This document shows, piece by piece, positions 48,233 through 58,817 of a DNA stretch of 64,000 nt. The notes under the pieces are model-generated. The model saw nothing but the letters and a program-made list of their open reading frames with translations, was not told the DNA's origin and ran no database searches. The number at the start of each line of letters is the position of its first letter. Within the stretch, counting starts at the first letter, position 1. The stretch spans positions 868,001 through 932,000 of the forward strand of contig JAUIRK010000885.1 in the NCBI GenBank assembly GCA_030549495.1, written 5' to 3'. Made by a program: the position numbers and the translations under genes. Origin of the DNA: Nectonema munidae (Eukaryota; Nematomorpha; Nectonematoida; Nectonematidae).

Positions 48233-48788
48233 CAGGGGTGTCAAACATACGGCCCGGGCAGCAATTGGCATGCCAAGTGCGGCCCGCCTAATATTATTGA
48301 CAAAATACACACATCCGATTTTCAGCTGGAAATCATCAACTTACAAGGCGATTCTCTGATGAAAAACAAGTTTTACAGCGCAATTGATTGATTCTATAAT
48401 TTTGAAAAATAACTTCATTCGTTTCAAAATATCTATGTATTTTTTGCACCTTATCTTTCCAAGCAAATTTTTTGATAAATGAATATTAATAAGTCTGAGA
48501 AGAGCAAGACTAAAAACTGATCAGATAAGTGATATTTTGACAGTTTATGCTTCTACGACTTTATAAGATTGCTAAGAAGAAGAAATGTTAAGTTTCTGGA
48601 AAATCGGAAAAGAAAATTTCAATAAAAACTTCCTTCAAACCTTTTTAATGCTTTTTAAATGATATATTCTGTTATTGTTAGCTTCAATATATGATATGTG
48701 TATTTTAAATCTTTGGGTTTTATCCTGCCCGCAAGACCTGTAAATATTCGAAATGCGGCCCGCGATTGATTTAAGTTTGACACGCCTG
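48233..48788 (+). mobile_element. Deleted GTF2IRD2-like hAT with perfect target duplication
   Basis: CAGGGGTGTCAAACATACGG (48233) faces TTAAGTTTGACACGCCTG (to 48788); GCGGCCCGC blocks lie inside both ends. The 8-bp duplication GGTTAGAG flanks it exactly (48225-48232 and 48789-48796). Interior plus-strand traces EIINLQGDSLMKNKFYSAID and MNINKSEKSKTKN match the C-terminal region of GTF2IRD2-type hAT transposases (EIIDLQCD..., MNINKSK). It keeps only that C-terminal piece, 556 bp in all. Confidence 0.9.
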
Positions 48789-48868
48789 GGTTAGAGTGTA
48801 GCTTTCTGTAGTAAACCAATTGTGTTGAAACTTCAACCTCACGATTAAGCTACAGGACTGCGTAGAGT

Positions 48869-48916
48869 AGTAGGTATTCGGAGTAGACAAAACTACATCG
48901 ACTCCGAATACCTACT
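48869..48916. other. Perfect 16-bp stem hairpin
   Basis: AGTAGGTATTCGGAGT (48869-48884) and ACTCCGAATACCTACT (48901-48916) are perfect reverse complements around a 16-base loop. The stem is GC-richer than its surroundings. It may be a structured RNA element or part of a decayed inverted-repeat transposon; no T-run terminator or coding context. Confidence 0.7.
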
Positions 48917-49100
48917 GGAAGCAACAAAATTTTACAATTACAATTTTTTTAAAGTGAATTTACAGTTTTTTACTTCTAGTATAATTTTCTAATACTTCCT
49001 GCTTTATTTTGCAAAGGAATTTTATATACTTAAAGAAGGGGATTTTGATGTCTAATATCAATATGTATGTATGACTATACATATATTCGTATGTAGGTAT

Positions 49101-49376
49101 CAGTGGCGGATCCAGAAATTTCTTATAGGGGGGGGGGGGGGGCGAAATCTATTTAAATTTTTTGCAATTTTGCTAAAAGTCTTCAGAGAATACGACAGCT
49201 GTATTATGTCTTTTAGAATTCAACTTGTCATATCGTTGATATAAACGTAATCAACTACCAACAAGTATTGTTTTAGGAAAAATCAAAATTAGTAAGGGTA
49301 ATTTTCGAAGCCATTTTTCATAGGGGGCTGAGGAGGCTAGGCCCATGAGGCACCCCCTCCCTTGGATCCGCCACTG
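49101..49376. mobile_element. 276-bp hAT MITE with perfect target duplication
   Basis: CAGTGGCGGATCCAG (49101) and TTGGATCCGCCACTG (to 49376) are inverted ends; the 8-bp duplication GTAGGTAT flanks it exactly (49093-49100 and 49377-49384). A 15-base G run (49128-49142) lies just inside the left end. CAGTGGCGGATCCAG is a terminus widespread in invertebrate hAT MITEs. Confidence 0.92.
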
Positions 49377-49649
49377 GTAGGTATGTATGTACGCCGCCAC
49401 GTAAGTTATGGGACACTTATGGACAGCCCCCGATCTACAACTGTTAGTTTTCTAGAGAATAATATTAACTACTATAGTAACATTATAGACGTATACATAC
49501 ATCAATATATTATACATGCATATCACAACATAAGCAAGTTTTACATTAACATCAGGATAACTAGGCAGATATTAATTTATCAAGTTATGTCACTTCGCAA
49601 TTTCAGACACGTAAATAACATAATATATGATGAATCTCTATAGGTCAGT

Positions 49650-50666
49650 GCTTCCAAAATCGGTGTGTCCCCGCACTAGGGGTGTCGTAAGATTCGTTCA
49701 AGGGTGGTACCAAATATATTTATTATACATTACAAGTATATTACTGTTTATTCGTTTAAATGACTTTTTCTTTAAAAACTTTCCACCTAGGTAGTTTTAT
49801 ATATAAAATTTTTACTATTGTTATATTGATCATTACATTTTTTAATAAAAAAAGAAAACTTAATCAAAATTATTTGTTTGATCAATTGTGATCGATCTCA
49901 ATAAGTGAGAATATTTTTTGATTTTCTCAAAATTTGTGTGTGTTTGTTAGCCGCATGCTAATAAGATTGAATACTTTATAAGTCTAAAGACTTTTTTGAG
50001 TATTTACTCAAACTCAGTGATGAATCAGAAAAAGATGCATATCAGAAATTATATCAATAAAGAATAGAAAGTTGTAAGCCATGTTATACAAACTTTTAAT
50101 AATAACAAAATTTAGATGAATTTTTTTAATAGAATGTCTTGAAAACAAATGACTCTAATGAAGTTTACTTTCATATTGTAGCCAGAAAATAGAGACTAAC
50201 AAGAGTATCCAGAGGTTTTAGCACAGCATTTAAAAGTTGAACTTTATGAAAGGTTAAAAAGTAAACTATCCAGATATTCCTCACCACTTTTCTGACATTG
50301 TACAAATTATATCAAGGTGAAAATTTGAAAAAATATTAAACAAAAATATTTTCATTTAGTATTTTAGAGACTTTAACTTTTGGTTTTAGTACGCCATCTT
50401 GTGAAAAATCTTTTTCAAAACTAAAAAGAATCTTCACCATCCAAAAAATTATGATGTCATACAAAATAAAAATTTAATCATTCTATTTAACTCTAACAAA
50501 ATAGTACTAATAACATTTTTCCTGAAAATATTTAAAAATAAATTCCAAAAAAATAGAAGAATAAAATTGTTCTAATTCTTAATTTTTTATTCATACAACT
50601 TCTCTTACTGGCTCCTCCACTTCTATTATAGCCCCCGCCCGAATCAAATTCTTGAGCTACGTTACT
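49650..50666 (+). mobile_element. ZMYM-type hAT remnant
   Basis: The plus-strand trace TPSCEKSFSKLKRIFTIQKI (about 50390-50450) matches the hATC domain of ZMYM1-like transposases (VASCERSFSKLKLIKTY). The right end GCCCCCGCCCGAATCAAATT then GAGCTACGTTACTG (to 50666) is a CAGTAACGTAGC terminus on the other strand, usual for the group. The sequence at 49652 (CAGTGCTTCCAAAATCGGTG) is a hAT-like left terminus but of another style, so two elements may be joined here. Confidence 0.6.
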
Positions 50667-51290
50667 GTATGTATGTCTAGATGTTTTTGTATCAGACGTG
50701 TACTAATACAAATAAATAAGGAAGTTTGTGTGAAGAATGTTAAAAATGTATGCATATGTATGTATCGTGTATGTATGATTGCGCTGACACTAAACCTAAC
50801 ACGAATGCTAATTCTACACTAATCCTAATCCTAAGGATAGCTTTCCAAAAATTTTAAAGGCCCATTAAAAATTGGTTGAGCACTTGTCAACTCTTATGCA
50901 ATTTGAAGAAAACATTTGAATTGTCAAAATCAGAACTAGAGTGGTAAAAAATAGAGAACCTGTGTTTCAATCTTTGAGGAAGGGATTTCTTTGGAAAAAA
51001 TATGATATTCGCATATAATACTGTCCACAGTATGGAAAGTTCATCTAAGAGTTGGCCAGCTAGGCTTAATGTAGCATGGAAGTAAGCAGAAAATAGGCCA
51101 ATCGCAATAACTAGTAACCAGATTACTTGAATTTGCTAGAAAGTAATACAAGGAATGTTAAAAAGGATTTCATTGTTTTCTATGCAAGGGAATAAGTTAT
51201 GCAACTTATATTAAGGGAAATTGATGATAATATAAAAAAAAATTTAATATTTTCAAATTGAAGTAACACAAACCACGTTAATTCATTGAA
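50667..51290. other. AT-rich stretch, nothing recognised
   Basis: GTATGTAT short repeats near 50680-50780; no gene supported. Confidence 0.4.
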
Positions 51291-51299
51291 TTCGTGCTA

Positions 51300-53640
51300 A
51301 CTTTTTATTTTACTTTTATAAAAACACTTTCCTATTTTTTACTTTTTCAATTTACACTTTTTTACATCTTCTTCCACTACTTATTTCCAAGTAATGCATC
51401 TTCCAGTGTTTCCCATTTATTTCAAAAATATAAGTTTCTACATCATTTATCTTTCTAAATCTCTTCTCTCTACATGACCCATTCATCTTAGAAATTATCT
51501 TTGCGTGATGACAAAGTTTGGCCTTCATATAAAAGCACAGGTCAAATGTGACTTTTATATATTCTACTTTTCATCATTTACTTTCAAAACAGCATCATGT
51601 TCTCTAAACTTTATACATACGTTCGTAATTCTTCTAATTACCACAATTTCTTATGTTCCGTCCTCTTTGATAGTATCTTCAAGATTAGAAATTTTTTTAA
51701 GACTTCGAACTCGAAATCATTTACTAGGAATTTACTTGATGTACTCTCATTCCCCAACTGACAACACTTTTAATATCTAGAATAACTTCATATGCTTTTA
51801 TCAGCGAACGATAAGTTGGAATATCACATCTTCTAAGAACCTACACATTGCACGATTTGCAGTAAATACAAGTTGAGGCTATGCTATTTCCACAGACACC
51901 ACACGGAAACTTGATAGTAGCTTTATCTTTATTTATAAAGTCATTTATAGTAACCATAATTTGTCTTTATCTTTATCGATTTTAAGACCTTTCACTTCAA
52001 ATAATTTGATGCATAGCTTCATGTTTTCTTTCATTTCATGTTCAGATATCCAAATCAATACTAATCAGTTCATAAGCTAACGCTCTTCTTTCTGCTTTAC
52101 CAAGTTCTTCCATAACAAGGATAAACGGTAAAGAAACTCAAAACAGAGTCTTGATGTAGACCAACTTAAACAAATGATCAATTACTATTTCCATATTTAC
52201 TTTGTATTCTTGTTTTAGCATGGCCAACCGTAGGCATTTCTAATTTAACTAAGAATTCTATTACTCCCCCTTTTCTGAGATCAATAGTGTTACACGAGAT
52301 AGCAAACCAAATTTCATATTGTTAGGATGTAAACTTTTCTTAATCTTACTTCAAGTATTCTTTCCTCAATTTTAAAAGCAGCCCTGATAGTTTTACTACT
52401 CTAAACGAAATAAATTCCAAAAAATCTCCTTTTCCTAGATAAAGTAGCTCTATGCAACTCAAAAACTCCAAAAACTTTTCATTTTTAACAAATTCATCAC
52501 ATATACTCTAACACATTTTCAGATAATTCTCCTGCAGCCATTATCATTTTCCTAGTTATTATTTAATCTTAATTAAATTTTATTTTTTATGGCCTCTTTG
52601 ATTTCATCATTAGTTATACTTATAATCTCCAAGCATCCATCAACTATGTCAGTTTTACGATTATTATTCATCAACTCCTTTTCTGAATTTAATAACTTGA
52701 AATATGTTTCCATCATTCTATCACTTCCCTTCCATTTTTACTGATCAACCTATTATTTTTTAGCACATAATGTATTAACTATATCTTTTTTTTTTTACCA
52801 TTTTTCCTTTGTTTTGCAATACTGAAATCCTTGCTATCCTTTCGGTTTTCCAAATCTTTTATAAACTCTTCACATTTTTCACCTTTTCTTTCATAATTTT
52901 TCATTTTGAAAACTTTACAATGTTCAAATAGTTCTTCCTTTTCTCTTACAAAAGTTGAGAGTTTTGGTTTTCTAAATCAATGCTTTTTCTTTTTTACCCC
53001 AATTCCAACACCACGTTTCTATTTTCTTTCCAAGGTTTCCTTTCTTCTCAAAATCGTTTTATCACTTTTCATTATTGCTCCAGAAAACTCTTTTCATACG
53101 CAGCCATCCTCTTGTTTATTTTTATATCCCATAATTTTTACACTTCTAACATAAATTCCATCTCACAGACTTTCTCTTTCCGCTTCCAGTCATTTATATC
53201 TTGTATCAATCCAGGTTTTATTATTAAAGTTAAAAGAACACATTATTTAACATCATTGTTCCTTAAAGATTTTTTCACCAAATCCATAATCTGCATGCTT
53301 TAGAATTGAAATGCCCACCAATCCAACATTCTAATTTTCGTATATATCCACACATTCATACTAATTCTTCGAAAACTTCTTTTTTTCAAAAGTTCTTGAT
53401 TGCGAATCGATTCGAATCAATCAACTGAATCCTTACAAAAATACGATCTCCTAGTAAGCCATTTTTATTACCAGACCAAAATAGTTTGCTATCATTGATT
53501 TTTTTATTTCATAATTTCTCTATCATTTCTTGTAGACAATAAATGTCAATCTTTTTTCATAAAAAATCATGCAAATTTCTCTTAATCTTGAAAAAGATCC
53601 AACATTCCAAATACATAACCTGTATTGCTGCTGTTTAATA
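51300..53640 (-). pseudogene. LINE (non-LTR retrotransposon) ORF2 relic
   Basis: Minus-strand remnants in the order expected of a LINE ORF2. Endonuclease: KIDIYCLQEMIEKL (about 53560) and KLFWSGNKNGLLGDRIFVRI (about 53490). Pre-RT region: WKTYFKLLNSEKELMNNNRK then ISITNDEIKEAIK (52705-52565). Reverse transcriptase: VGLHQDSVLS (about 52165), ALAYELISID and MKLCIKLFEVKGLKIDKDK (52085-51970); the YADD position is disrupted. Then a Cys-rich knuckle KFPCGVCGNSIASTCIYCKS (51930-51865) and a C-terminal PVLLYEGQTLSSRKDN trace (about 51530-51480; family PVLLYGxETW), ending near a GHVER-like GHVERRE trace. The knuckle after the RT is typical of RTE-like or related clades common in cnidarians and arthropods. 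Many frame breaks; long dead. Plus-strand frames here are shadows. Confidence 0.82.
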
Positions 53641-53883
53641 TTATTTTCTTTGTAAATATATTCTTTCTAACTTAACACTTTTTGCTGTGTCATCCTTTTG
53701 TAAATAAGATTTATGTTAAAGAAATCTTAGGTGGCGCAAAATTTTGCAAATCGGTTGCCAAACGGTATTAATAGGTTCACTTCTCGTGCACCATTTTAAT
53801 TTAGGATTGGAAATCCTTAGTCTTCACTTAATCAAAAGTTTAAACCCAAAAAACAGTGGTAATTTGAAATTAGAGTTGTATTG
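53641..53883. other. AT-rich spacer
   Basis: No feature recognised; may include the 5-prime part of the LINE relic. Confidence 0.35.
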
Positions 53884-53891
53884 GCCTAGAA

Positions 53892-54478
53892 CAGTGTTTC
53901 TCAACCTGGGGTCCACAATATTTTGAGAGGGGTCCATATAAGAATATTTCAAGATATGGGGGTCCAGAAAATTTTGAAAATGGTCCAGATTAAAAAAATA
54001 AAATTTAAAAGTTCATTAAATAAAAAATTTAATTTTACTGAGGAAAGGTTCTGAAATTGAAAAAAAGGTGATATATTATGGCAAAAAGCTTTGTTATGTG
54101 ACTGCTTCATATCTTGTTGAATCAGTTATGATACTAAAAGTAATTAAAAGATCGTTTATTTTTAGTTATTTGTTTAATGCGTTCAGTCAGCTGCCTAACC
54201 CTGACATATCAAGTTTAGCCTGAAAGCATCAAGTTCAATAAATTTTTAATAGATTTTTAATTATCAATTTTTAATAGATAAGAAGAGTTTAAAATATGCA
54301 CAATGAAAAATTGAGTAAACGAATAAAAATAGTGATTAAAAACACTTTACTTATTATTATATTTTTTGATGAATGAAACAACTTTAAAAATAAAATTGGT
54401 AGCAATAAAAAATGAGGAGTCCACAAAAGATTTTTAGTTCGAAAAGTGTTTATACGACAAAAAAGTTGAGAATCACTG
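53892..54478. mobile_element. 587-bp hAT MITE
   Basis: CAGTGTTTCTCAACCTGGGG (53892) faces AAGTTGAGAATCACTG (to 54478); flanking octamers GCCTAGAA and TCCTAGAG match at 6 of 8 positions. GGGGTCC and GGGGGTCC blocks follow the left end and GAGGAGTCC precedes the right end. No transposase domain is visible inside. Confidence 0.85.
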
Positions 54479-54643
54479 TCCTAGAGCATTAGCCTTATAC
54501 AAGCTAACGCGCATATTAAACCCAAAGGAATTACTTCCGAATATTTTTATTTATGCACCACTCAATATTTTCGTGGTCAACAAGGACCGTGTTGGCAAAT
54601 ACTGTTCTAGAGTATATGAGGAAGTATGTGATACTATTAAATA

Positions 54644-54730
54644 TCTAGAATATGTGCAAAGAAAATAATTTTTAAGATTTCGAGATTCTAGAATATGTGC
54701 AAAGAAAATAATTTTTAAGATTTCGAGGTG
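54644..54730. repeat. Perfect two-unit tandem repeat, period 43 bp
   Basis: TCTAGAATATGTGCAAAGAA at 54644 and again at 54687, with identical AATAATTTTTAAGATTTCGA following in both. Identity of the two units suggests a recent duplication. Confidence 0.9.
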
Positions 54731-55126
54731 TGAAGAAATATTAATCTCAACATAGAAAATAGTAAACAAAGCAATAGTACATGAATATATTATAACACAA
54801 TAGATTTACAACAAAGAATTAATATATACCATACAGGACAGCAGAGTCTAGCGAAATCAACTGATAAGTACATCAGAATTGAAGGAAGAACCAAAAAGGG
54901 AACATTGCTAATCTACAGTGAAATAAGTTACTTCAGTAAAATAAAAAATGTAAAAAGGGAATAAAAAGAACGCTTGTGAAGAAGATATGAATAAACAGGA
55001 TGAATGACTGTTTAAGTAGAATCTAGGTTGGAATAATTTACAGGTATTGAAAAGTGTAGAGATATTTATGACTTTTAGATAAGACAAAAATAAGAGACAA
55101 CAGTATTTATATAGGCAAGACATAAA
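54731..55126. other. AT-rich stretch, nothing recognised
   Basis: No feature supported. Confidence 0.4.
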
Positions 55127-55130
55127 TTAA

Positions 55131-55261
55131 CCCATCTACGGCCAATGTTCCTATCTTGGAACATAAGTAATTTCATCTTCGTCTGCTTTTTTCAATGACT
55201 TTGAATATAAATCGTGTGCGTTTTTTTTAGATATCGTCTGCTTTGCTTGGCCTTAAATGGG
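55131..55261. mobile_element. piggyBac-type MITE, copy 3 (TTAA-flanked)
   Basis: CCCATCTACGGCCAATG (55131) and TTGGCCTTAAATGGG (to 55261) with TTAA on both sides (55127-55130 and 55262-55265). Shares its left 40 bases with 28718-28844 and, reversed, its interior (GCAGACGAAGATGAAATTAC, CAGACGATAT) with 46979-47108. Size 131 bp. Confidence 0.92.
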
Positions 55262-55282
55262 TTAAAACACAAAATTTGTCAG

Positions 55283-55390
55283 ATGACACTAATGGTTGAA
55301 GCGTAAGGTCTTAATCAGGTTGTCTCCGGTTCGATTTCGCTTTGTGACATCCTAACCATCTGATGCTTCCCTTGGATGAGATAAGAACAA
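55283..55390 (+). repeat. tRNA-derived SINE-like element
   Basis: A-box-like AATGGTTGAAGCGTAAGG (55291-55308) and B-box CCGGTTCGATTTC (55327-55339) at tRNA-like spacing, followed by GACATCCTAACC and an A-rich end. Starts about 20 bp after the piggyBac MITE. Not clearly the same family as SINE A. Confidence 0.5.
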
Positions 55391-56540
55391 ATAAAAAAAT
55401 CAAAATTTATTCAAAAAGATAAGCACGCGATCAACTTTCTAAAGGTTCGCACGCTAATAAAGATTATTCATAATTTGATTTATTCTTACAATTATTCAAT
55501 GTGAATTTTAATGTATACACTCAAATTTTAACTAGCTACCAAAATCACTAATTAGCTGAAATTTGACTTATTACTAGGTTCGCTATTCTTCAAAAGCTCG
55601 GTGAATATACAAACTGGAAAAGAGCAAAAATGTTAAAAAGAAAACTTCAAATACTGTATTGTAAGTTTCTGCCAAGAAAGGAGAAAGCGCGTAATTCTCT
55701 TCACACCAATCAACTTGTGAAGATCCAGGCACAAAAAAATACATTTACTACAAATCAAAGAAAAAATAGGGGTTAATATTTTAGAATATGAGAAGGAAAT
55801 AGAATACGTGAAGTAGAGCACTTCTACATTCCAATATGTGTATCCTGGTTCTATTCCAGTGATGGGTATAAAAAGTGCGGGAGAGTAAGGGCGTGGTGAA
55901 ATAAAATTTACAAAAATATTACAAAAAAGGCATCGTTTTTGAATCAAAAAAACTTCTAAAAAAAATTATATTAATAATAATAAAAAATTTATATTAAATT
56001 ATTTTTTTTTTGAATAAAAAACTTCTTATAAAGAAGGAATATTTCTCGTATATCTAGCAATATCTTGATTACTGTATCTTCCTATGTCTAGCCTTTTTAA
56101 CTTTTTTAGACTTGGGGCATAGTAAAAAATTTTCAAATGGCCAATGCAATTCAATATACAACTTTTAAATGAAACGCAATCATGAAACAAATTTATTTTT
56201 GTGGGTCTAATTCTCATAATTCTCTGCTCAAATTCTTCTTTTCCTCCAGGTCTTCCACTAATTTCATAAGTCTTAATGCGATCTATTTATAAAAAACATG
56301 TATCTTCTTTATAACGTACATTTTATCAATTGATAGTTTTTTTATTTTGTATGGAGACCTTCTTAAACCATTCTCATATTACAAAAAAAATTTCATTTTG
56401 ACAAAAAGAAACTATCTAAATCTATCAAAAATTGCTTTATTGTTCTCAAATTCTTTAAAGTTTGGTTGAATATCAACTGAATTTTATCCGAAATCAGTTA
56501 GAATATTCTAATTTTTTGCTATACAAACCATCCTTGATAT
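55391..56540. other. AT-rich stretch, nothing recognised
   Basis: Open frames of 60-104 residues here lack domains and splice support. Confidence 0.4.
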
Positions 56541-56544
56541 ATAC

Positions 56545-56880
56545 AGTAACTCCTCTAAAATACGACACCTCTAGATACGTCTTTATTTATACACACAAAT
56601 AATATTTACATTATTAATTATATACCCCTCTTAAGCAAGTTGTATAAACTCTCAGATACGACATCAATTTAAAATGTTGATATATTATGCATATAGCGAA
56701 TACATGTTTATTTTTAGTAAATGTTCACTTTTTAAAATTTTCCCTTTCAATAAGATTGATTTTTATGTCAATTTTATGCATATTTTATCAAATTGTTTTA
56801 TTGATAAAAAAATAAACAAGTTAAAATACTGCCATGAATCAAAGAAAAGCTTAATTTTTGAAACCCCTCTGTAACGACTT
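56545..56880. mobile_element. Tigger/jerky-like terminal sequence
   Basis: CAGTAACTCCTCTAAAATAC then GACACCTCTAGATACG (56545-56580), repeated in weaker form as CCCCTCTTAAGCAAG...CAGATACGAC (56624-56664), is the style of Tigger/jerky terminal repeats. CCCCTCTGTAACGACTTCC (56865-56883) is a similar block. No transposase domain lies between. Confidence 0.35.
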
Positions 56881-56885
56881 CCTCT

Positions 56886-57086
56886 CAAAAATATTCTTTA
56901 AAAAATCAAAAAATATTTATTCTTTTCAAATATATCGATGGCTCCCATTACTTTTAGTTTCCTATATGTATGATTTGATAAAAATGATTAGAGAGACCAA
57001 TTTATCTTTCTTTTCTAAAAGTAACGGGAGCCGACGATATATTTGAAAAGAATAAATATTTTTTGATTTTTTAAAGAATATTTTTG
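56886..57086. repeat. Long inverted repeat (72-bp arms, 57-nt loop)
   Basis: The left arm 56886-56957 and right arm 57015-57086 are reverse complements at 69 of 72 positions by eye; differences cluster near CGATGGCTCCCATTAC versus GTAACGGGAGCCGACG. A transcript from either strand would fold into a long near-perfect hairpin. The right arm also starts the tandem repeat at 57061 onward, suggesting the left arm arose by inverted duplication. Confidence 0.9.
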
Positions 57087-57413
57087 GATTCTTTGATTAC
57101 AGGATTTTATATTGATTATTATTTGACAAATATATTAAATTAAAAAATATAGGTAATAATTTGTGTAACATTGTATGAGGTATATCAAATCTTACGTCTA
57201 GCAAAATATGAACAGAAAGTTTCATATTTTTTGATTTTTAGAGAATATTTTTCGATTCTTTGATTACAGAATTTTATTTAATATCGTGAAAAAATTGCAA
57301 AAATATAGGTAATAACTTATGTAACATCGTCTCCCCCCGAATGAGATATATCAAATCCTACATCTAGCAAAATATGAACTGACAGGATGGAGATGAACCA
57401 TCGTAGTATACAG
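57061..57413. repeat. Tandem repeat of about 130-168 bp, split by a hAT
   Basis: Units share TTTTTGATTTTT-A-AGAATATTTTT, GATTCTTTGATTACAG, ATAGGTAATAA-TT-TGTAAC, TATATCAAATC and CTAGCAAAATATGAAC (57061 and 57229). After the hAT insertion the array resumes at 58590 with GTAACTTATGTAGCATCGTA, TATATCAAATCTTAC and CATTGTAGTATACACG. At least three diverged units. Confidence 0.8.
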
Positions 57414-58581
57414 TAGAGATGTATCGGATATCCGCATCCGCATATGCGGATCATCCGCAAAAAATTCACATCCGCTTCGCATCCTCATCCGCGGATTTTT
57501 ATTATCTCAAAATCCGCATCCGCACTTTTTCTCTAATATCTATCTTAAATTATTTCATTAAAACTATTCAAGCTTTAATGCTCTCTCAAATAATATAATA
57601 ATCGATTCCACTGGAACTGTGCTCCATTTGATAGATGTCGTCAAAATGAGTCGCACACGAGCAATGCATACCATTCCACATCATATTGAAGTAATTACAA
57701 GATGGAGATAACAGAGAGATACGAAAAAGAGTAAAAGTATCTTCTTTTTTTTATAGTGCCTGATATGAATTCTGAAGAGAAAGGGGGGGGGGGGAAGACA
57801 GAAACAGACATAAACAGAAGCACATTGTGCAAGTCATAGACAACACAATTTTTAAATATATAATAATGCCAATGAAATTTTTCTTGATCTAAGATTTAAA
57901 AGAAAATTTTTTTACCGATTTTGAAGTAACAAATAAAGTGAAAAATTTTCTTTTAAATTTATATGATGAGATATTTATTTACTCGATAACAATGGCAATG
58001 AAAGTAGTGTCAAGCTGCAAAAAAATGAGGAAAAGTGCTGATGAAGTTTATACTTCTGTGAACGAAGTGATGGATTCTATTTTAAATTCTAACAGTGAAG
58101 AAGAAAACGAGCAAGAAAATGAAGATAATGTGGTTTGTAATGAAGAAATAATGAGGTATCAAAAAGAAAAAAGAATCATGGCACAACTATTCAAAGCTTG
58201 GATTGGTGGAAAATCAAAGAAGAACAATTTCCCTTTTTATCCAAAATTGCATGTCAATATCTCACTTGTCCTCCTAGCACTGTTCAAAGCGAACAGCTTT
58301 TCAGTACGGCTGGAAATATTTAGAATGGCAAAAGAAAAAGTTGGAAAACTTTTATTTATTAAAAAAAACTTACCCGTCTTAAACTATAATTATTGTAAAT
58401 AAATTTTTGTATTTATTCTTTATTGTTGAATTAAAAAAAATAGAAAAATGAATGAAATGGAATAGTGAAAAAATTTGAAAACATGTAATTTTTGAAACAT
58501 TTAATATCCGCATCCACTCTGATGTCAAATCTAATATCCGCATTCGCGGATCTGAAAAAATTCACATCCGATACATCTCTA
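57414..58581 (+). mobile_element. ZBED1-type hAT, deleted, with perfect target duplication
   Basis: TAGAGATGTATCGGATATCC (57414) and ATCCGATACATCTCTA (to 58581) are inverted ends with many internal (A)TCCGC repeats near both termini, a known feature of these elements. The duplication GTATACAG flanks it exactly (57406-57413 and 58582-58589). Only the C-terminal part of the transposase remains (see 57938-58380). A 12-base G run is at 57783-57794. Confidence 0.93.
57938..58402 (+). pseudogene. C-terminal transposase remnant of the ZBED1-type hAT
   Basis: The open frame 57938-58402 starts with an acidic linker (NSEEENEQENEDN) and YQKEKRI, then shifts frame near 58195. In the next frame the hATC domain is clear: LDWWKIKEEQFPFLSKIACQ, then YLTCPPSTVQSEQLFSTAGN and NGKRKSWKTFIY. 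This matches ZBED1-like transposases (PLxWWKxNxxxFPxLAxLARxYL...PSERLFSTAG). The BED finger and catalytic core are deleted, so it cannot act. Confidence 0.88.
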
Positions 58582-58589
58582 GTATACAG

Positions 58590-58740
58590 GTAACTTATGT
58601 AGCATCGTATCCCCGAATGAGGTATATCAAATCTTACAACTAGTAAAATATGAGGAAAAAGTTGAACATTTTCTCGAGTCATTTGTACATGGAATAGAAA
58701 CCATTGTAGTATACACGTTGAAGATGACACTCAAGTTGTC
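58590..58740. repeat. Tandem repeat, continued after the hAT
   Basis: Continuation of the array described at 57061-57413: GTAACTTATGTAGCATCGTA, CCCCGAATGAGGTATATCAA, ACTAGTAAAATATGAGGAAA and CATTGTAGTATACACG. The junction with the hAT is at the duplicated GTATACAG. Confidence 0.75.
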
Positions 58741-58817
58741 TACCCGCGTTCAACCGTACAGGTTATGAGATATATAATCCTTTTTTATTTTCAGCTAGAT
58801 ATAATACTTGCATAAAT

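Noticed and set aside
52906-53303. Plus-strand frames of 82 and 107 residues
   Set aside because: Antisense to the LINE endonuclease region; Phe/Ser-rich with no domain.
58431-58730. 99-residue minus-strand frame
   Set aside because: Crosses the hAT/host junction and reads the TCCGC terminal repeats; a chance frame.
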